Source of the DNA: Sulfitobacter maritimus
GTDB lineage: Bacteria; Pseudomonadota; Alphaproteobacteria; Rhodobacterales; Rhodobacteraceae
Assembly: GCF_013346665.1 (NCBI RefSeq)
Contig: NZ_JABVBB010000021.1
Location: forward strand, 558,001 to 622,000
Direction: 5' to 3'
Length of the DNA: 64,000 bases
In this document: positions 54,177-63,778 of the stretch, one piece after another
Position numbering within the stretch: the stretch's first letter is position 1
Layout of the letters: every line of letters starts with the position of its first letter
The notes under the pieces: generated by a model
The model's database searches: none
Told to the model about the DNA's origin: nothing
The model's input: the letters and a program-made list of their open reading frames with translations, nothing else
Position numbers and translations under genes: made by a program

Positions 54177-54569
54177 TCAGGTGTGACGCGCGGTTTCCTC
54201 GATCTCACGGTCTTCCTCAGGCACATTGAGCGTGGCCCATGTATCGCCCTCGGGCAAGGCAGGCGGCTGCATGCAATCGCGGCGGTGAATGTTCGCCTTG
54301 GCCATAAAGTTCGCTGAGACGGGCGCGGTGACAAAGATAAAGCCCATGATCAGCAATTCATGCAGCGAGCCTTCGCCAACGGTAAAGGAATGGATCATCG
54401 CGGCCAAGAGATAGGCCCCGATCCCCAGCGTCCCGGCCTTGGTCGGCGCGTGCAGGCGGGTCATCGGGTCGTTGAGCTTGAGCAAGCCAATGCTTGCCAC
54501 GATGATAAAAAAACTGCCGATGAACAAAAACACGGCAACAGCGTAGGTGGCGATCAACTCAAGGCTCAT
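54177..54569 (-). CDS. mrpG: Mrp/Pha Na+/H+ antiporter subunit G
   Basis: A 130-residue membrane protein of the MnhG/PhaG family: GSFFIIVASIGLLKLNDPMTRLHAPTKAGTLGIGAYLLAAM is the conserved core. The C-terminal 35 residues are hydrophilic and acidic. It overlaps mrpF by four bases and is the last gene of the operon. It is one of six small-to-large subunits of a hetero-oligomeric cation/proton antiporter. Confidence 0.93.
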   Translation of the reverse strand: MSLELIATYAVAVFLFIGSFFIIVASIGLLKLNDPMTRLHAPTKAGTLGIGAYLLAAMIHSFTVGEGSLHELLIMGFIFVTAPVSANFMAKANIHRRDCMQPPALPEGDTWATLNVPEEDREIEETARHT

Positions 54570-54853
54570 TCGATAATATCCCCGCGCAGGACGAACCGGG
54601 CGTATGCGACGGTCGAGACAAAGCCCAACATCGCAATGATCAGCGCCGCCTCAAAATAAATCTGCGTGCCTTGCAAGATGCCCAGCAGCACGATCAGACC
54701 GATTGCGTTGATAAACATGGTATCGAGCGCCAGAATACGGTCCCCGGTGCCGGGGCCGATCCATAGCCGGATCATCGCCATAAACTGCGCAATGGCCACA
54801 AAAACCAGCGCGGCATAGAGCGACAGGGTGAGAAGTTCACTCGCTTGGGTCAC
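54566..54853 (-). CDS. mrpF: Mrp/Pha antiporter subunit F
   Basis: A 95-residue hydrophobic protein: AMIRLWIGPGTGDRILALDTMFINAIGLIVLLGI is the MnhF signature. It overlaps mrpE and mrpG by four bases each. The family is closely related to the GPxxxDRVxAxD motif proteins. Confidence 0.92.
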   Translation of the reverse strand: MTQASELLTLSLYAALVFVAIAQFMAMIRLWIGPGTGDRILALDTMFINAIGLIVLLGILQGTQIYFEAALIIAMLGFVSTVAYARFVLRGDIIE

Positions 54854-55350
54854 AGGAAAATCTCCTTCAGGCGGCGTTCGTACCGGTCTTTGATCTCATC
54901 GCGCACGGCGTCTGGGTCATCCGCGTCAAGCGCATGAACCAGCAGGTAGCGCCCGCAATCGGACAGGTCCGCTGACACGGTGCCGGGGGTCAGGGTGATG
55001 GTGCCAGCCAGAATGCTGATGGCCTCTGGCTCTTTCAAGTCCAGCGGGATCACGACCCACGCGGGCTTCATACTGTCGTTGGATTTGGTCAGGATGATCC
55101 ACGCCACTTGAACATTGGCGACGATAATGTCCCACAGTACCAACAGCACATAGGTCAGCATACGCAGGGGGCGGATCCCTTGGGGCCGGTCGGTCCACCA
55201 ACGGGCAGTCAGGATCGGGATCACGATACCAAGGATCAGCCCAAAGACCACCATCCCCGCGCTCAATTTGTTTTGCAGCAAAATCCAAACAACAGCGAGC
55301 AGGATGGTCAAGAACGGGTGCGGCAAGAGCCAGCGGATCGGTCGCATCAT
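54850..55350 (-). CDS. mrpE: Mrp/Pha antiporter subunit E
   Basis: A 166-residue membrane protein of the MnhE family, with a cytoplasmic C-terminal domain (SADLSDCGRYLLVHALDADDPDAVRDEIKDRYERRLKEIFL). The ATG at 55350 has GAGGAGG nine bases upstream and lies one base after the mrpD stop; a start at 55374 would overlap mrpD and is less likely. Confidence 0.92.
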   Translation of the reverse strand: MMRPIRWLLPHPFLTILLAVVWILLQNKLSAGMVVFGLILGIVIPILTARWWTDRPQGIRPLRMLTYVLLVLWDIIVANVQVAWIILTKSNDSMKPAWVVIPLDLKEPEAISILAGTITLTPGTVSADLSDCGRYLLVHALDADDPDAVRDEIKDRYERRLKEIFL

Positions 55351-55351
55351 G

Positions 55352-56896
55352 TTAATGTGCCTCCTCTTTGCCATCCGACAGCTTGCCGGGGGTCTCCAAC
55401 ACCGTGGTCAGATAGCGCTCCGGGCCGAACAGTTGTTGCGAGATCGCGGTGGCATAGGCCGTCGCCGGTCCCGCCAGCAGCGTATGGGCCGCCAGCAATG
55501 CCAGCAAGCCGCCCGCACCCACGTAGCATAGCACACCGGGGGCGGTTGCGGGGGCGGTGTCTTCCTCGGCTTCCACGGCGCGGGCTTTCCAGAAAACCGT
55601 GCTACCAGCGCGGCCAAAGCCCACAAGGCTCAGCAGGCTCGCGCCCAAGATCACGGCCCAGATCCAAGTCATATAGGGGTTCTGCACCGCTGCATCCATG
55701 ATCAGCAGCTTGCCGATGAAGCCCGACAGCGGCGGCACACCGACCATGGCAATCGCAGCGACAAAGAACATCGCAGAGGTCAGCCGCGCACCCGCCACCT
55801 GTGGCTGGGCGGTCAGATCAAGGTTCGCCCGCCCTGCCCGCACCAGATCGCAGATCAGGAACAACGCCCCCGCCGCCAGTGTCGAATGCACGATGTAGTA
55901 AAGTGCGGCGGCAATCCCTTCAGGCGTAAACAGCGCAATCGCCACCATCACCATGCCCATCGACCCGATGACCGAAAAGGCCACCAGACGGTCCAACTGC
56001 TTGGCTGCCAAGACCCCCACCATGCCAAGCGCCAGCGACAGCAGTGCCGCAGGCAACAGCCATGTGGTGTGCAGATCGGCGGTCGCGGCCAGTTCCGGGG
56101 GGAAGATCAACGTATAGACGCGGATGATCGCATAGGCGCCGACTTTGGTCATAATCGCGAAAAGCGATGCCACCGGGCCGGGCGCTTCGGCATAGCTTGA
56201 CGGCAGCCAGAAGTGCAGCGGCACCACGGCAGCTTTGATCGCGAAAACCATCAAGAGCAGCACGGCGGCAATGCGGATGCCCACAGTCTCGCCCAGATCA
56301 ATCAGCGCCACGCGCTGCGCCAGATCGGCCATGTTAAGCGTCCCCGTCTCGGCATAGATCGCGCCAAGGGCAAAGAGAAACAGCGTCGAGCCCAAGAGGT
56401 TATAGAGCACATATTGCACCCCGGCCCGCAGCCGCACCGTGCCGCCCGCGTGGATCATCAGCCCGTAGGAGGCGATCAACAGCACTTCGAAAAACACAAA
56501 GAGGTTGAAAAGGTCGCCCGTCAGGAAAGCACCCATAATGCCCATCAGTTGGAACTGAAACAGCGCATGAAAATGCCGCCCGCGTTCGTCCCATTTCGAC
56601 CCGATCACATAGAGCAGCACAAAGAGCGCGAGCACCGCCGTCAGCGTGACCATCAGCGTCGACAGACGGTCGCCCACCAGCACGATGCCGAAGGGCGCGG
56701 CCCAATCGCTCAAGCGGTAGAGCATGACCTCACCTGATGCAGCCTCAACCGACAGGCCGAGCCCCACGGCGATCAGCGCCACGGCCCCGAAGAGTGAAAA
56801 CACCCGCTGAATGGTGATGTGATAACGCGCTGCCAGTACGATGAAGGGTGCAAGGAAGGCAGGCAGCACGATGGGCAGGATCAGCCAATGGATCAT
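55352..56896 (-). CDS. mrpD: Mrp/Pha antiporter subunit D
   Basis: A 514-residue proton-translocating subunit homologous to NuoL/M/N. Conserved charged membrane segments include KAAVVPLHFWLPSSYAEAPGPVASLFAIMTKVGAYAIIRVY and AAKQLDRLVAFSVIGSMGMV, which hold the proton-path lysine and glutamate residues. It overlaps mrpC by four bases. The overall length is typical of MrpD. Confidence 0.95.
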   Translation of the reverse strand: MIHWLILPIVLPAFLAPFIVLAARYHITIQRVFSLFGAVALIAVGLGLSVEAASGEVMLYRLSDWAAPFGIVLVGDRLSTLMVTLTAVLALFVLLYVIGSKWDERGRHFHALFQFQLMGIMGAFLTGDLFNLFVFFEVLLIASYGLMIHAGGTVRLRAGVQYVLYNLLGSTLFLFALGAIYAETGTLNMADLAQRVALIDLGETVGIRIAAVLLLMVFAIKAAVVPLHFWLPSSYAEAPGPVASLFAIMTKVGAYAIIRVYTLIFPPELAATADLHTTWLLPAALLSLALGMVGVLAAKQLDRLVAFSVIGSMGMVMVAIALFTPEGIAAALYYIVHSTLAAGALFLICDLVRAGRANLDLTAQPQVAGARLTSAMFFVAAIAMVGVPPLSGFIGKLLIMDAAVQNPYMTWIWAVILGASLLSLVGFGRAGSTVFWKARAVEAEEDTAPATAPGVLCYVGAGGLLALLAAHTLLAGPATAYATAISQQLFGPERYLTTVLETPGKLSDGKEEAH

Positions 56897-57240
56897 GTGC
56901 GGTCCTCCGCGTCAGATGCGGGGATCAGATCGTCGACTTGATCGTCATTGCCGCCGAGGTACGCGCCGAGCGCGATCATCACCACCACGGCGGTCATGCC
57001 GAATGAGATCACGATGGCTGTCAGCACAAGCGCCTGCGGCAGCGGGTCTGTGTAGCGCGTAGCATCCGTCAGGATCGGCGGCGCGCCCACGGTCAGGCGG
57101 CCTGAGGCAAACAGAAACACGTTGACCGCATAGGTCAGCAGCGAGGTGCCCATGATCACCGGAAAGGTCCGCAGACGCAGCACGAGGTAAAGCCCAGAGG
57201 CCGTGAGAATGCCAATGGCAGAAGCGACGAGAAGTTCCAT
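56893..57240 (-). CDS. mrpC: Mrp/Pha antiporter subunit C
   Basis: A 115-residue NuoK-like membrane protein: LLVASAIGILTASGLYLVLRLRTFPVIMGTSLLTYAVNVFLFASGRL and DPLPQALVLTAIVISFGMTAVVVMIAL. The ATG at 57240 lies one base after the mrpA stop codon. The acidic C-terminus (DDQVDDLIPASDAEDRT) is cytoplasmic. Confidence 0.93.
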   Translation of the reverse strand: MELLVASAIGILTASGLYLVLRLRTFPVIMGTSLLTYAVNVFLFASGRLTVGAPPILTDATRYTDPLPQALVLTAIVISFGMTAVVVMIALGAYLGGNDDQVDDLIPASDAEDRT

Positions 57241-57241
57241 T

Positions 57242-60100
57242 TTATGCCTCCGCCTTGGGGGTGTCTTCGCGGGATGGGTCGATGTCCATCGGGTGATCGG
57301 CCTCCGGCACATGGGCGCGGCGGGCAAGACGCGAGAAGCTTTCCAGCGTCAACATCACCGCGCCAACCACCGCAAGGAAGACCCCAAGGTCAAAGAGCGC
57401 CGCCGTGGCCAGTTCGAATTTGTAGAAGGGCGGGATGCGCACATAGGTGAAGTCCGAGGTCAGGAAAGGTTTGTTAAAGAACCACGAGCCGATGCCCGTC
57501 AGCCCCGCGATCAGCACGCCGGTACCGATGATGCCGTGATAGGGGTACCGCAGCCGCGCCGAAGCCCAGGCAAAGCCGCTGGCCATATATTGCATCACCA
57601 CCGCGATCGACACGATGAGCCCGGCGATAAACCCGCCGCCCGGCTCATTATGGCCGCGCAGGAAGATGTAGAAGCCCACCAGCAGCACCACCGGCATAAT
57701 GACGCGGGTCATGACCACCATCATCATCGGATGTCGGTCCCCGGCCCGCGGCTGGTCCGGCTTGCGGTTGAGCAGCCGCGCCCGGACTGGGCCGGAGAGC
57801 AGTGTCTCGGTCAGCGCGTAGATCAGCAGGGCCGCGATGCCCAGAACGATGATCTCGCCATAGGTGTCAAAGCCCCGGAAATCCACGAGGATGACGTTGA
57901 CCACATTGGTCCCGCCGCCGCCTTTGTAGGAGTTGGCAAGGTGGAATTCAGAAATGCTCGGCGCCACCGTGTCACGCAGCAGATAGTGATAGGACAGCGC
58001 CATGGTCGCCGCGCCCGCCGCGAGCGAGACCGCAACGTCCCGCGTACGCCGCAGGACGGTGCTTTCGATAGGTGTGCGGTTGGGCAGGAAGTTCAGCGCC
58101 AAGAGCAGCAGGATGATCGTCACCACTTCGACCGTCAGCTGCGTCATCGCCAAGTCAGGCGCGCTGAAGAAGACGAAACCAGCCGAGACGATCAACCCGA
58201 CAATACCGATCAGGATCAGCGACAGCAGGCGGTTGCGGTGCAAGAACACGAGGCCACAGGCCGCCGCGACCAGCATCAGCCAACCCGCGATCTGCACTGC
58301 ATTCGTTGGCTGCATCGCACGGGTCGCGGCCCCGACCGTGCCGGTGGCCCAAGCGTAATAGCCCACCGCCACCACCGTCACTGCCATAATCGCGGCATAG
58401 CGCGAGAAGGCGCCGTTGTGCAGCCGCAGAGCCACCGCCCGCGACAGGCCGACAGAGGCTGCGATGATCCGGTCAAAGATTGACTTCGCTTCTGGCCTTG
58501 GCGCGGCATCCCAGATGCGCAGCAACGGGGTGAAGAGCGCCAGCAGGATCAGCCCGCCAATCACCGCGACGATCGACATATAGAGCGCAGGTCCCAGCCC
58601 ATGCCAGATTTTGAAATGCGCCGAAGGCATTTCCGCCGCGCCGCCCAAGACCGAGGCTGTGACCAGCTTCACGAAAGGCTCAGCGAGGAACGGGGCAAGA
58701 CCGATGACCACCACCGGGATGATCAGCAGCGCAGGGGGCAGCCAAAGACCGGGTTTGGGGTCATGCGGATGGTCCGGGTAGTCGTCGCGCACCTTGCCAA
58801 GAAAGGTATGGCCGATCAGACGGAAGCTATAGGCCGCGGAGAAAAGCGCCCCAAACGTCGCCAGCGCCGGCACCAACCACGGCATGTCGAAAAACGTCGT
58901 GTGCAGGCTCTCTTCCAGCATCATCTCTTTCGACAGGAAACCGTTTAGCAGTGGAATACCCGCCATCGACAGCGCCGCCAGCGTGGCGATGACAAAGGTC
59001 ACCGGCATCAGATGCCGCAGCCCGCCCAAACGCCGGATGTCGCGGGTATGCACCGCATGATCCACGATTCCCGCCGACATAAAGAGCGCGGCCTTGAAGG
59101 TCGCGTGGTTCAGGATGTGAAACACCGCCGCCAACGCGCCAAAGGCGGTGCCGGTGCCCAAGAGCATAGTGATCAGGCCGAGGTGGCTCACCGTCGAAAA
59201 GGCCAGCAACGCCTTCAGGTCATGTTTGAACAGCGCAATCACCGCGCCCAACACCATGGTGATCAGCCCCGCCGTGGTGACGATGGCAAACCACTCCGGC
59301 GTGCCCGACAGCACCGGCCACATCCGCGCCATCAGGAAGATCCCCGCCTTCACCATCGTCGCGGAGTGCAGATAGGCCGAAACCGGCGTTGGGGCTGCCA
59401 TGGCGTGGGGCAGCCAGAAGTGGAAAGGGAACTGCGCCGACTTGGTGAAACAGCCCAGCAGGATCAGGATCAGCGCCGGCAGATAGAGCGGCGAAGCCTG
59501 GATCAACTCGCGGTTTTCCAAGATCACACTCAGGTCATAGCTGCCGGTGATCTGGCCCAGCAGCAACATGCCACCGATCATGGCGAGCCCGCCCATGCCG
59601 GTGACGGTCAGCGCCATGCGGGCGCCTTGGCGGCCTTCGGGCAGGTGCTTCCAATAGCCGATCAGCAGGAAGGACGACAGCGAGGTCAGCTCCCAGAAAA
59701 TGAGCAGAATTAGCACGTTATCGCTGAGAACGATCCCGACCATCGCGCCTTGGAAGAGCAGCAGATAAGTGAAAAACTCACCCATATGATCGCCGCGTGC
59801 CAGATAGGAACGCGCATAGGCGATGATCAACAGTCCGATACCAAGGATGAGGCAGGCAAAGAAAAAGCCCAGACCGTCCAGCATCAAGGTCAGGTTCAGA
59901 CCAAGTTGCGGAATCCATTCAACCCGCGCGGTAACCAACTCCCCCGCCAATACGGCAGGCAGATGCGTGAGCAAGCCCACCAGCGCGACGAGCGTGACCA
60001 TAAAGGTGACCCCGGCGCAGGCTTGACGCCCTGCGGAATTCATCAGTCCGGGTAACAACGCCCCCAAAAAGGGCAAGGCAACGATAAGGAAGAGGGACAC
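57242..60100 (-). CDS. mrpA: Fused Mrp/Pha antiporter subunits A and B
   Basis: A 952-residue protein. Residues 1-about 780 are MrpA, a NuoL-like proton channel (FPFHFWLPHAMAAPTPVSAYLHSATMVKAGIF, FSTVSHLGLITMLLG, and the MnhA C-terminal segment). Residues about 790-950 are MrpB-like (VMTRVIMPVVLLVGFYIFLRGHNEPGGGFIAGLIV). The A-B fusion is known in alphaproteobacterial Pha systems. A GTG at 60100 with AGGAG five bases upstream is the preferred start; an upstream GTG at 60136 has no site. It is the first gene of the operon. Confidence 0.92.
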   Translation of the reverse strand: MSLFLIVALPFLGALLPGLMNSAGRQACAGVTFMVTLVALVGLLTHLPAVLAGELVTARVEWIPQLGLNLTLMLDGLGFFFACLILGIGLLIIAYARSYLARGDHMGEFFTYLLLFQGAMVGIVLSDNVLILLIFWELTSLSSFLLIGYWKHLPEGRQGARMALTVTGMGGLAMIGGMLLLGQITGSYDLSVILENRELIQASPLYLPALILILLGCFTKSAQFPFHFWLPHAMAAPTPVSAYLHSATMVKAGIFLMARMWPVLSGTPEWFAIVTTAGLITMVLGAVIALFKHDLKALLAFSTVSHLGLITMLLGTGTAFGALAAVFHILNHATFKAALFMSAGIVDHAVHTRDIRRLGGLRHLMPVTFVIATLAALSMAGIPLLNGFLSKEMMLEESLHTTFFDMPWLVPALATFGALFSAAYSFRLIGHTFLGKVRDDYPDHPHDPKPGLWLPPALLIIPVVVIGLAPFLAEPFVKLVTASVLGGAAEMPSAHFKIWHGLGPALYMSIVAVIGGLILLALFTPLLRIWDAAPRPEAKSIFDRIIAASVGLSRAVALRLHNGAFSRYAAIMAVTVVAVGYYAWATGTVGAATRAMQPTNAVQIAGWLMLVAAACGLVFLHRNRLLSLILIGIVGLIVSAGFVFFSAPDLAMTQLTVEVVTIILLLLALNFLPNRTPIESTVLRRTRDVAVSLAAGAATMALSYHYLLRDTVAPSISEFHLANSYKGGGGTNVVNVILVDFRGFDTYGEIIVLGIAALLIYALTETLLSGPVRARLLNRKPDQPRAGDRHPMMMVVMTRVIMPVVLLVGFYIFLRGHNEPGGGFIAGLIVSIAVVMQYMASGFAWASARLRYPYHGIIGTGVLIAGLTGIGSWFFNKPFLTSDFTYVRIPPFYKFELATAALFDLGVFLAVVGAVMLTLESFSRLARRAHVPEADHPMDIDPSREDTPKAEA

Positions 60101-60240
60101 GCGAACTCCTGATCTAGCGGACTGAAAGGTGGTCACCTTCTGTAGAAAATTTCACGGTACCTCAAGCGAAACCGGGCGCTTGCGATCAGATTGTCGCGCC
60201 TTGACGGTCCCTGCCCTGCTCTTTTTGGTCAGAATACTTC

Positions 60241-60252
60241 GGGGGGGGGGGG
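60241..60252. repeat. Run of twelve G residues in a 189-base intergenic region
   Basis: The gap between mrpA and matB (60101-60289) holds a G12 tract. On the transcribed minus strand it is C12 next to a GGGGG-containing segment, so a hairpin downstream of matB is possible. It could also be a slippage site or a sequencing artefact. Nothing else is recognisable in the gap. Confidence 0.5.
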
Positions 60253-60289
60253 CTTGTGGCCCGTCCCCCGTTCATCTCACCCAACAGAC

Positions 60290-61810
60290 CTAGGTCTGCG
60301 GTTGAAACAAATCCCCATAACGCGCCCGCAGCATATTCTTTTGCACCTTGCCCATCGTATTGCGCGGCAATTCCGGCAAAACGATCAACTTACGCGGCTG
60401 TTTGAACTTCGCCAATGCACCGCCCAAATCCGCCGTAATCTGGTCAAGGTCCAGCTCAGCCCCCCGCTTGGCCACCAGAACCGCCACCACGCTTTCGCCA
60501 AAATCAGGGTGCGGCACGCCGATCACCGCGCTTTCCAGCACGCCGGGCTGGTCGTCGAGCAGCAGTTCAACTTCCTTGGGGTAGATATTGTATCCGCCCG
60601 AAATAATCAGATCCTTGTCGCGCCCGACGATGGTGACATAGCCGTCGGCATCACGCCGCCCCAGATCGCCGGTGATGAAAAAGCCGTCCTCGCGCAGTTC
60701 TTGGGCCGTTTTTTCGGGCATCTGCCAATAGCCTTTGAACACATTCGGCCCGCGCACTTCGATGCTGCCGATCTCGCCGTCAGGCAGGGTCTCTCCGGTC
60801 TTGGGATCGGTGATTTTAAGCTCCACATCCGGCAGCGGGAAGCCCACTGTTCCCGCCCGGCGCTCGCCTGCGTAAGGGTTGGAGGTGTTCATATTCGTCT
60901 CGGTCATGCCGTACCGCTCAAGGATACGGTGGCCGGTGCGCTCTTCGAACGCAGCATGGGTTTCGGCGAGCAATGGCGCAGAGCCGGAGATGAACAGCCG
61001 CATATTCGCCGCCACATCGCGGGTGAAACGCGGATCGTCCAAGAGCCGCGTGTAGAAGGTCGGCACGCCCATCAGCGCGGTGGCATGGGGCATGTGTTCG
61101 ATCAACTGGTCAACATCGAGCTTGGGCAGAAAGATCATCGCGCCGCCCGCGACCAGCGTCACATTCGTCGCCACGAAAAGCCCATGGGTGTGGAAGATCG
61201 GCAGCGCATGCAGCAGCACATCGTCCGGGGTAAAGCGCCACAGGTCCACCAGCGTCTTCGCGTTTGACAGCAGGTTGTCCTGCGTCAGCATTGCCCCTTT
61301 GGAGCGCCCGGTGGTGCCGGAAGTATAGAGGAAGGCGGCAAGATCATCCGCACTGCGGGCGACTGTTTCGAAATTGTCGTCGGCCCCATCGGCACGTTCG
61401 GCCAGACTGCCTTCGCCTTGCGTATCCAAGGTTTCTAGCTTTGCGCCCGCCTCCTTGGCCACCAGTTCCATCTCATCCCGCCGGGCGGGCTGGCAGACAA
61501 AGGCCGCCGCGCCGCTGTCGGTGACGAAATAGCGAACCTCATCAGCGGTATAGGCCGGGTTCAGCGGCAGGAAAATGATGCCCGCCTGCGCACAAGCGGC
61601 ATAGACGGCCAAGGCGTCGGCGGATTTATCGATCTGTACCGCCAAACGGTCCCCTGCCTGCAGACCAAGATCGCTAAGCACATGGGCAAACCGTGCGGCA
61701 CGAGAAAGGAACTCGGCATGGGTCACCGTCCCCCCGTCCGGCAGATGCAGGAAGGGCGTGTGTTGTCCGGCGTGACGACCAAAGAGGGTGTCATAAAGGG
61801 GGTTTGCCAT
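60290..61810 (-). CDS. matB: Malonyl-CoA synthetase
   Basis: A 506-residue AMP-forming acyl-CoA ligase. Motifs FLYTSGTTGRSKGAML, RLFISGSAPLLAETHAAFEERTGHRILERYGMTETNMNTSNPY and LPRNTMGKVQKNML match MatB, which makes malonyl-CoA from malonate. The TRAP transporter downstream of the start supports malonate as substrate, but related dicarboxylates are possible. The ATG at 61810 has AAGGAG seven bases upstream; an adjacent GTG at 61813 is less likely. Confidence 0.88.
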   Translation of the reverse strand: MANPLYDTLFGRHAGQHTPFLHLPDGGTVTHAEFLSRAARFAHVLSDLGLQAGDRLAVQIDKSADALAVYAACAQAGIIFLPLNPAYTADEVRYFVTDSGAAAFVCQPARRDEMELVAKEAGAKLETLDTQGEGSLAERADGADDNFETVARSADDLAAFLYTSGTTGRSKGAMLTQDNLLSNAKTLVDLWRFTPDDVLLHALPIFHTHGLFVATNVTLVAGGAMIFLPKLDVDQLIEHMPHATALMGVPTFYTRLLDDPRFTRDVAANMRLFISGSAPLLAETHAAFEERTGHRILERYGMTETNMNTSNPYAGERRAGTVGFPLPDVELKITDPKTGETLPDGEIGSIEVRGPNVFKGYWQMPEKTAQELREDGFFITGDLGRRDADGYVTIVGRDKDLIISGGYNIYPKEVELLLDDQPGVLESAVIGVPHPDFGESVVAVLVAKRGAELDLDQITADLGGALAKFKQPRKLIVLPELPRNTMGKVQKNMLRARYGDLFQPQT

Positions 61811-61919
61811 CACGATGCTCCTTGCGATCTGTCTTGGAGCGGTGAGCCACCCCGCTTTGATGACAAACGCATATCTTAAGACATTGCAAGCGACAGCCGC
61901 GCTGGACCTTTATTAACGG

Positions 61920-61953
61920 CTTGCGGGGCAATGCCGCGACACTGCCCTGCAAG
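61920..61953 (-). terminator. Hairpin between dctM and matB
   Basis: CTTGCGGGGCA and TGCCCTGCAAG pair over 11 positions with one G-T, with a 12-base loop. On the minus strand it lies just after the dctM stop and is followed by CCGTTAATAA. Partial termination between the transporter and matB is likely. Confidence 0.5.
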
Positions 61954-61958
61954 TAGGG

Positions 61959-63275
61959 TCATCGGCCCATCAGGCTCGGCAGCCACGTTCCGATCTCTGG
62001 CACCAAGACGATCAGCCCCAGCACAAAGAGTTTGATGAGCAAGAATGGCATCACCGCCGCATAGATCTGCGGCATACGGATTTCCGGCGGCGCCACCCCG
62101 CGCATCACAAAGAGCAGCAGGCCGAACGGCGGGGTCAACAAGCCGATCTCCATTGTCAGCAGATAGACTACGCCCAGCACCAGCTCGTTGATCCCCATCG
62201 CATTGGCGAGCGGGACGAAAACCGGCACCGTAACCATCAGCATTGAGACTTGATCGATGAAACAGCCCAGAAACAGCAGGATCGCGATCATCCCCAAAAG
62301 CACCATCAGCGGTGTCGGATCAAAGCTGTTGATGGCGTTGATCAGCCCGTTGGTGGCCCCCGAAAAGCTCAGCACCTGCGCGAAGGTCTGGCTGGCGGCG
62401 ATGATGAAGAGGATCATCACCGAGAGCTTTAGCGTTTCCATCAGCGCCTTGCCCAGCTTGGCCAAACTGAGCGAGCGGTATGCCGCGCCGATAATGACAG
62501 CGGTAATACTGCCCAGGGCCGCACTTTCCGTCGGCGTGGCGATGCCCATGAGCAACGAGCCGATCACCACGGCAAAAAGCACCGACAGCGGCAGCACGTA
62601 GATCGCAAAGGGTGTCCAGCGTTCGCGCAGCGACATTTCCTCATATACATCTGGCGGCGCGACCTTGGGGTCGAGCAAGCTGCGCCCGACCACATAGGCC
62701 ACGAACAGCACCGCCAGTAGCAGCGCGGGCAGCACGCCTGCAATCAGCAGCCCAGCAATCGAGATACCCGCAAGCGAGCCCACCAGCACCGCCAGCGCCG
62801 AAGGCGGGATCAGCATGGCGATGGCGCCGGAGGCCATGATTGGCCCCATGGCCATCGACGGGTGATAGCCACGCTTCAACATCCCCGGCAGCAGCGTCCC
62901 GCCCAGCATTGCTGTATTGGCGATGGTCGAGCCGGACAGCGCCGCAAAGATCGTGCCGCCAAAGATCGTCACAACCGACATGCGCCCCGGAATACGGGTC
63001 ACCACGCGTTCAATCGCGTCAATAGCGCGATGCGCCACGCCGGTCTGAAACAGGATCTCCCCCATCAGAATAAACAACGGTATGGGTGCGAGCTGAAAAT
63101 TTGCCACCGACTGCGCCGAGTTGCGCGCCAATTGCAGGATGCCGCGCTCTCCGCCCAACACAAAATACGCTCCCACGGTGGTCACGACGATAAAGGCAAA
63201 GGCGACCGGCAGGCCGATCAGCAGCAATACCGCCAATCCGCCGAGCATTAGGGTCAGGATCAAGGCCCAATCCAT
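61959..63275 (-). CDS. dctM: TRAP transporter large membrane subunit (DctM)
   Basis: A 438-residue polytopic protein of the DctM family: LIGLPVAFAFIVVTTVGAYFVLGGERGI, FTPLRIP-type ATEPS segment replaced here by TPTESAALGSITAVIIG, and GCFIDQVSMLMVTVPVFVPLANAMGINELVLGVVYLLTMEIGLLTPPFGLLLFVMRGV. The ATG at 63275 comes one base after the dctQ stop; a GTG at 63287 would overlap dctQ. It drives sodium-dependent solute import with DctQ and DctP. Confidence 0.92.
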   Translation of the reverse strand: MDWALILTLMLGGLAVLLLIGLPVAFAFIVVTTVGAYFVLGGERGILQLARNSAQSVANFQLAPIPLFILMGEILFQTGVAHRAIDAIERVVTRIPGRMSVVTIFGGTIFAALSGSTIANTAMLGGTLLPGMLKRGYHPSMAMGPIMASGAIAMLIPPSALAVLVGSLAGISIAGLLIAGVLPALLLAVLFVAYVVGRSLLDPKVAPPDVYEEMSLRERWTPFAIYVLPLSVLFAVVIGSLLMGIATPTESAALGSITAVIIGAAYRSLSLAKLGKALMETLKLSVMILFIIAASQTFAQVLSFSGATNGLINAINSFDPTPLMVLLGMIAILLFLGCFIDQVSMLMVTVPVFVPLANAMGINELVLGVVYLLTMEIGLLTPPFGLLLFVMRGVAPPEIRMPQIYAAVMPFLLIKLFVLGLIVLVPEIGTWLPSLMGR

Positions 63276-63276
63276 G

Positions 63277-63771
63277 TCAAAGACCACTCAGGCTACGCTC
63301 AGCCGTTTCCGGATAGAGCAGACGTCGGATAAAAATGATCGTGCAGAGCGCAAGCGACAGCGGCACAAAGGCCAGCATCCACCATTCGGGGATCACAAAA
63401 GACGTGCGGATCATCGAGCCGCGTGCGGCAGAGGCCAGCACCGCTTGCAGGCCATACCACCCCAGCACACCAGAGGTGACCGCGCCGATGGCGCTGGTGA
63501 TGCGGGTCAGGATGCGCCCCGTCCGGCCCGCCAACGCACCGGTGATCAGGTCAACCTTCACATGCCCGCCAATCGACAGCACCCAAGGCGCGCCTAGAAA
63601 GGTGGCAATCATCAAGGCATATTGGATCGCGTCCAACGCGCCATAGACCACCGGCAGCCCCAAATTGCGCAGCAACACATTGATCGCGATAAACACCGCG
63701 ATCACCCCGAGGATACCGGCCGAAAAGACGGCCAGCCCCCGGAGTGTCCGGTCAAACATTGTTGAGATCAT
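63277..63771 (-). CDS. dctQ: TRAP transporter small membrane subunit (DctQ)
   Basis: A 164-residue four-helix membrane protein of the DctQ family: RTLRGLAVFSAGILGVIAVFIAINVLLRNLG and SIGGHVKVDLITGALAGRTGRIL are characteristic. It connects the periplasmic binding protein to DctM. It lies seven bases after the dctP stop. Confidence 0.9.
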   Translation of the reverse strand: MISTMFDRTLRGLAVFSAGILGVIAVFIAINVLLRNLGLPVVYGALDAIQYALMIATFLGAPWVLSIGGHVKVDLITGALAGRTGRILTRITSAIGAVTSGVLGWYGLQAVLASAARGSMIRTSFVIPEWWMLAFVPLSLALCTIIFIRRLLYPETAERSLSGL

Positions 63772-63778
63772 TGGGCGA

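Noticed and set aside
57203-58483. A 426-codon plus-strand frame opposite mrpA
   Set aside because: It is rich in His, Arg and Gln, the typical antisense image of a membrane-protein gene, and mrpA is unambiguous on the other strand.
60191-61267. A 358-codon plus-strand frame opposite matB
   Set aside because: Antisense to a clearly conserved ligase; no motif or ribosome site.
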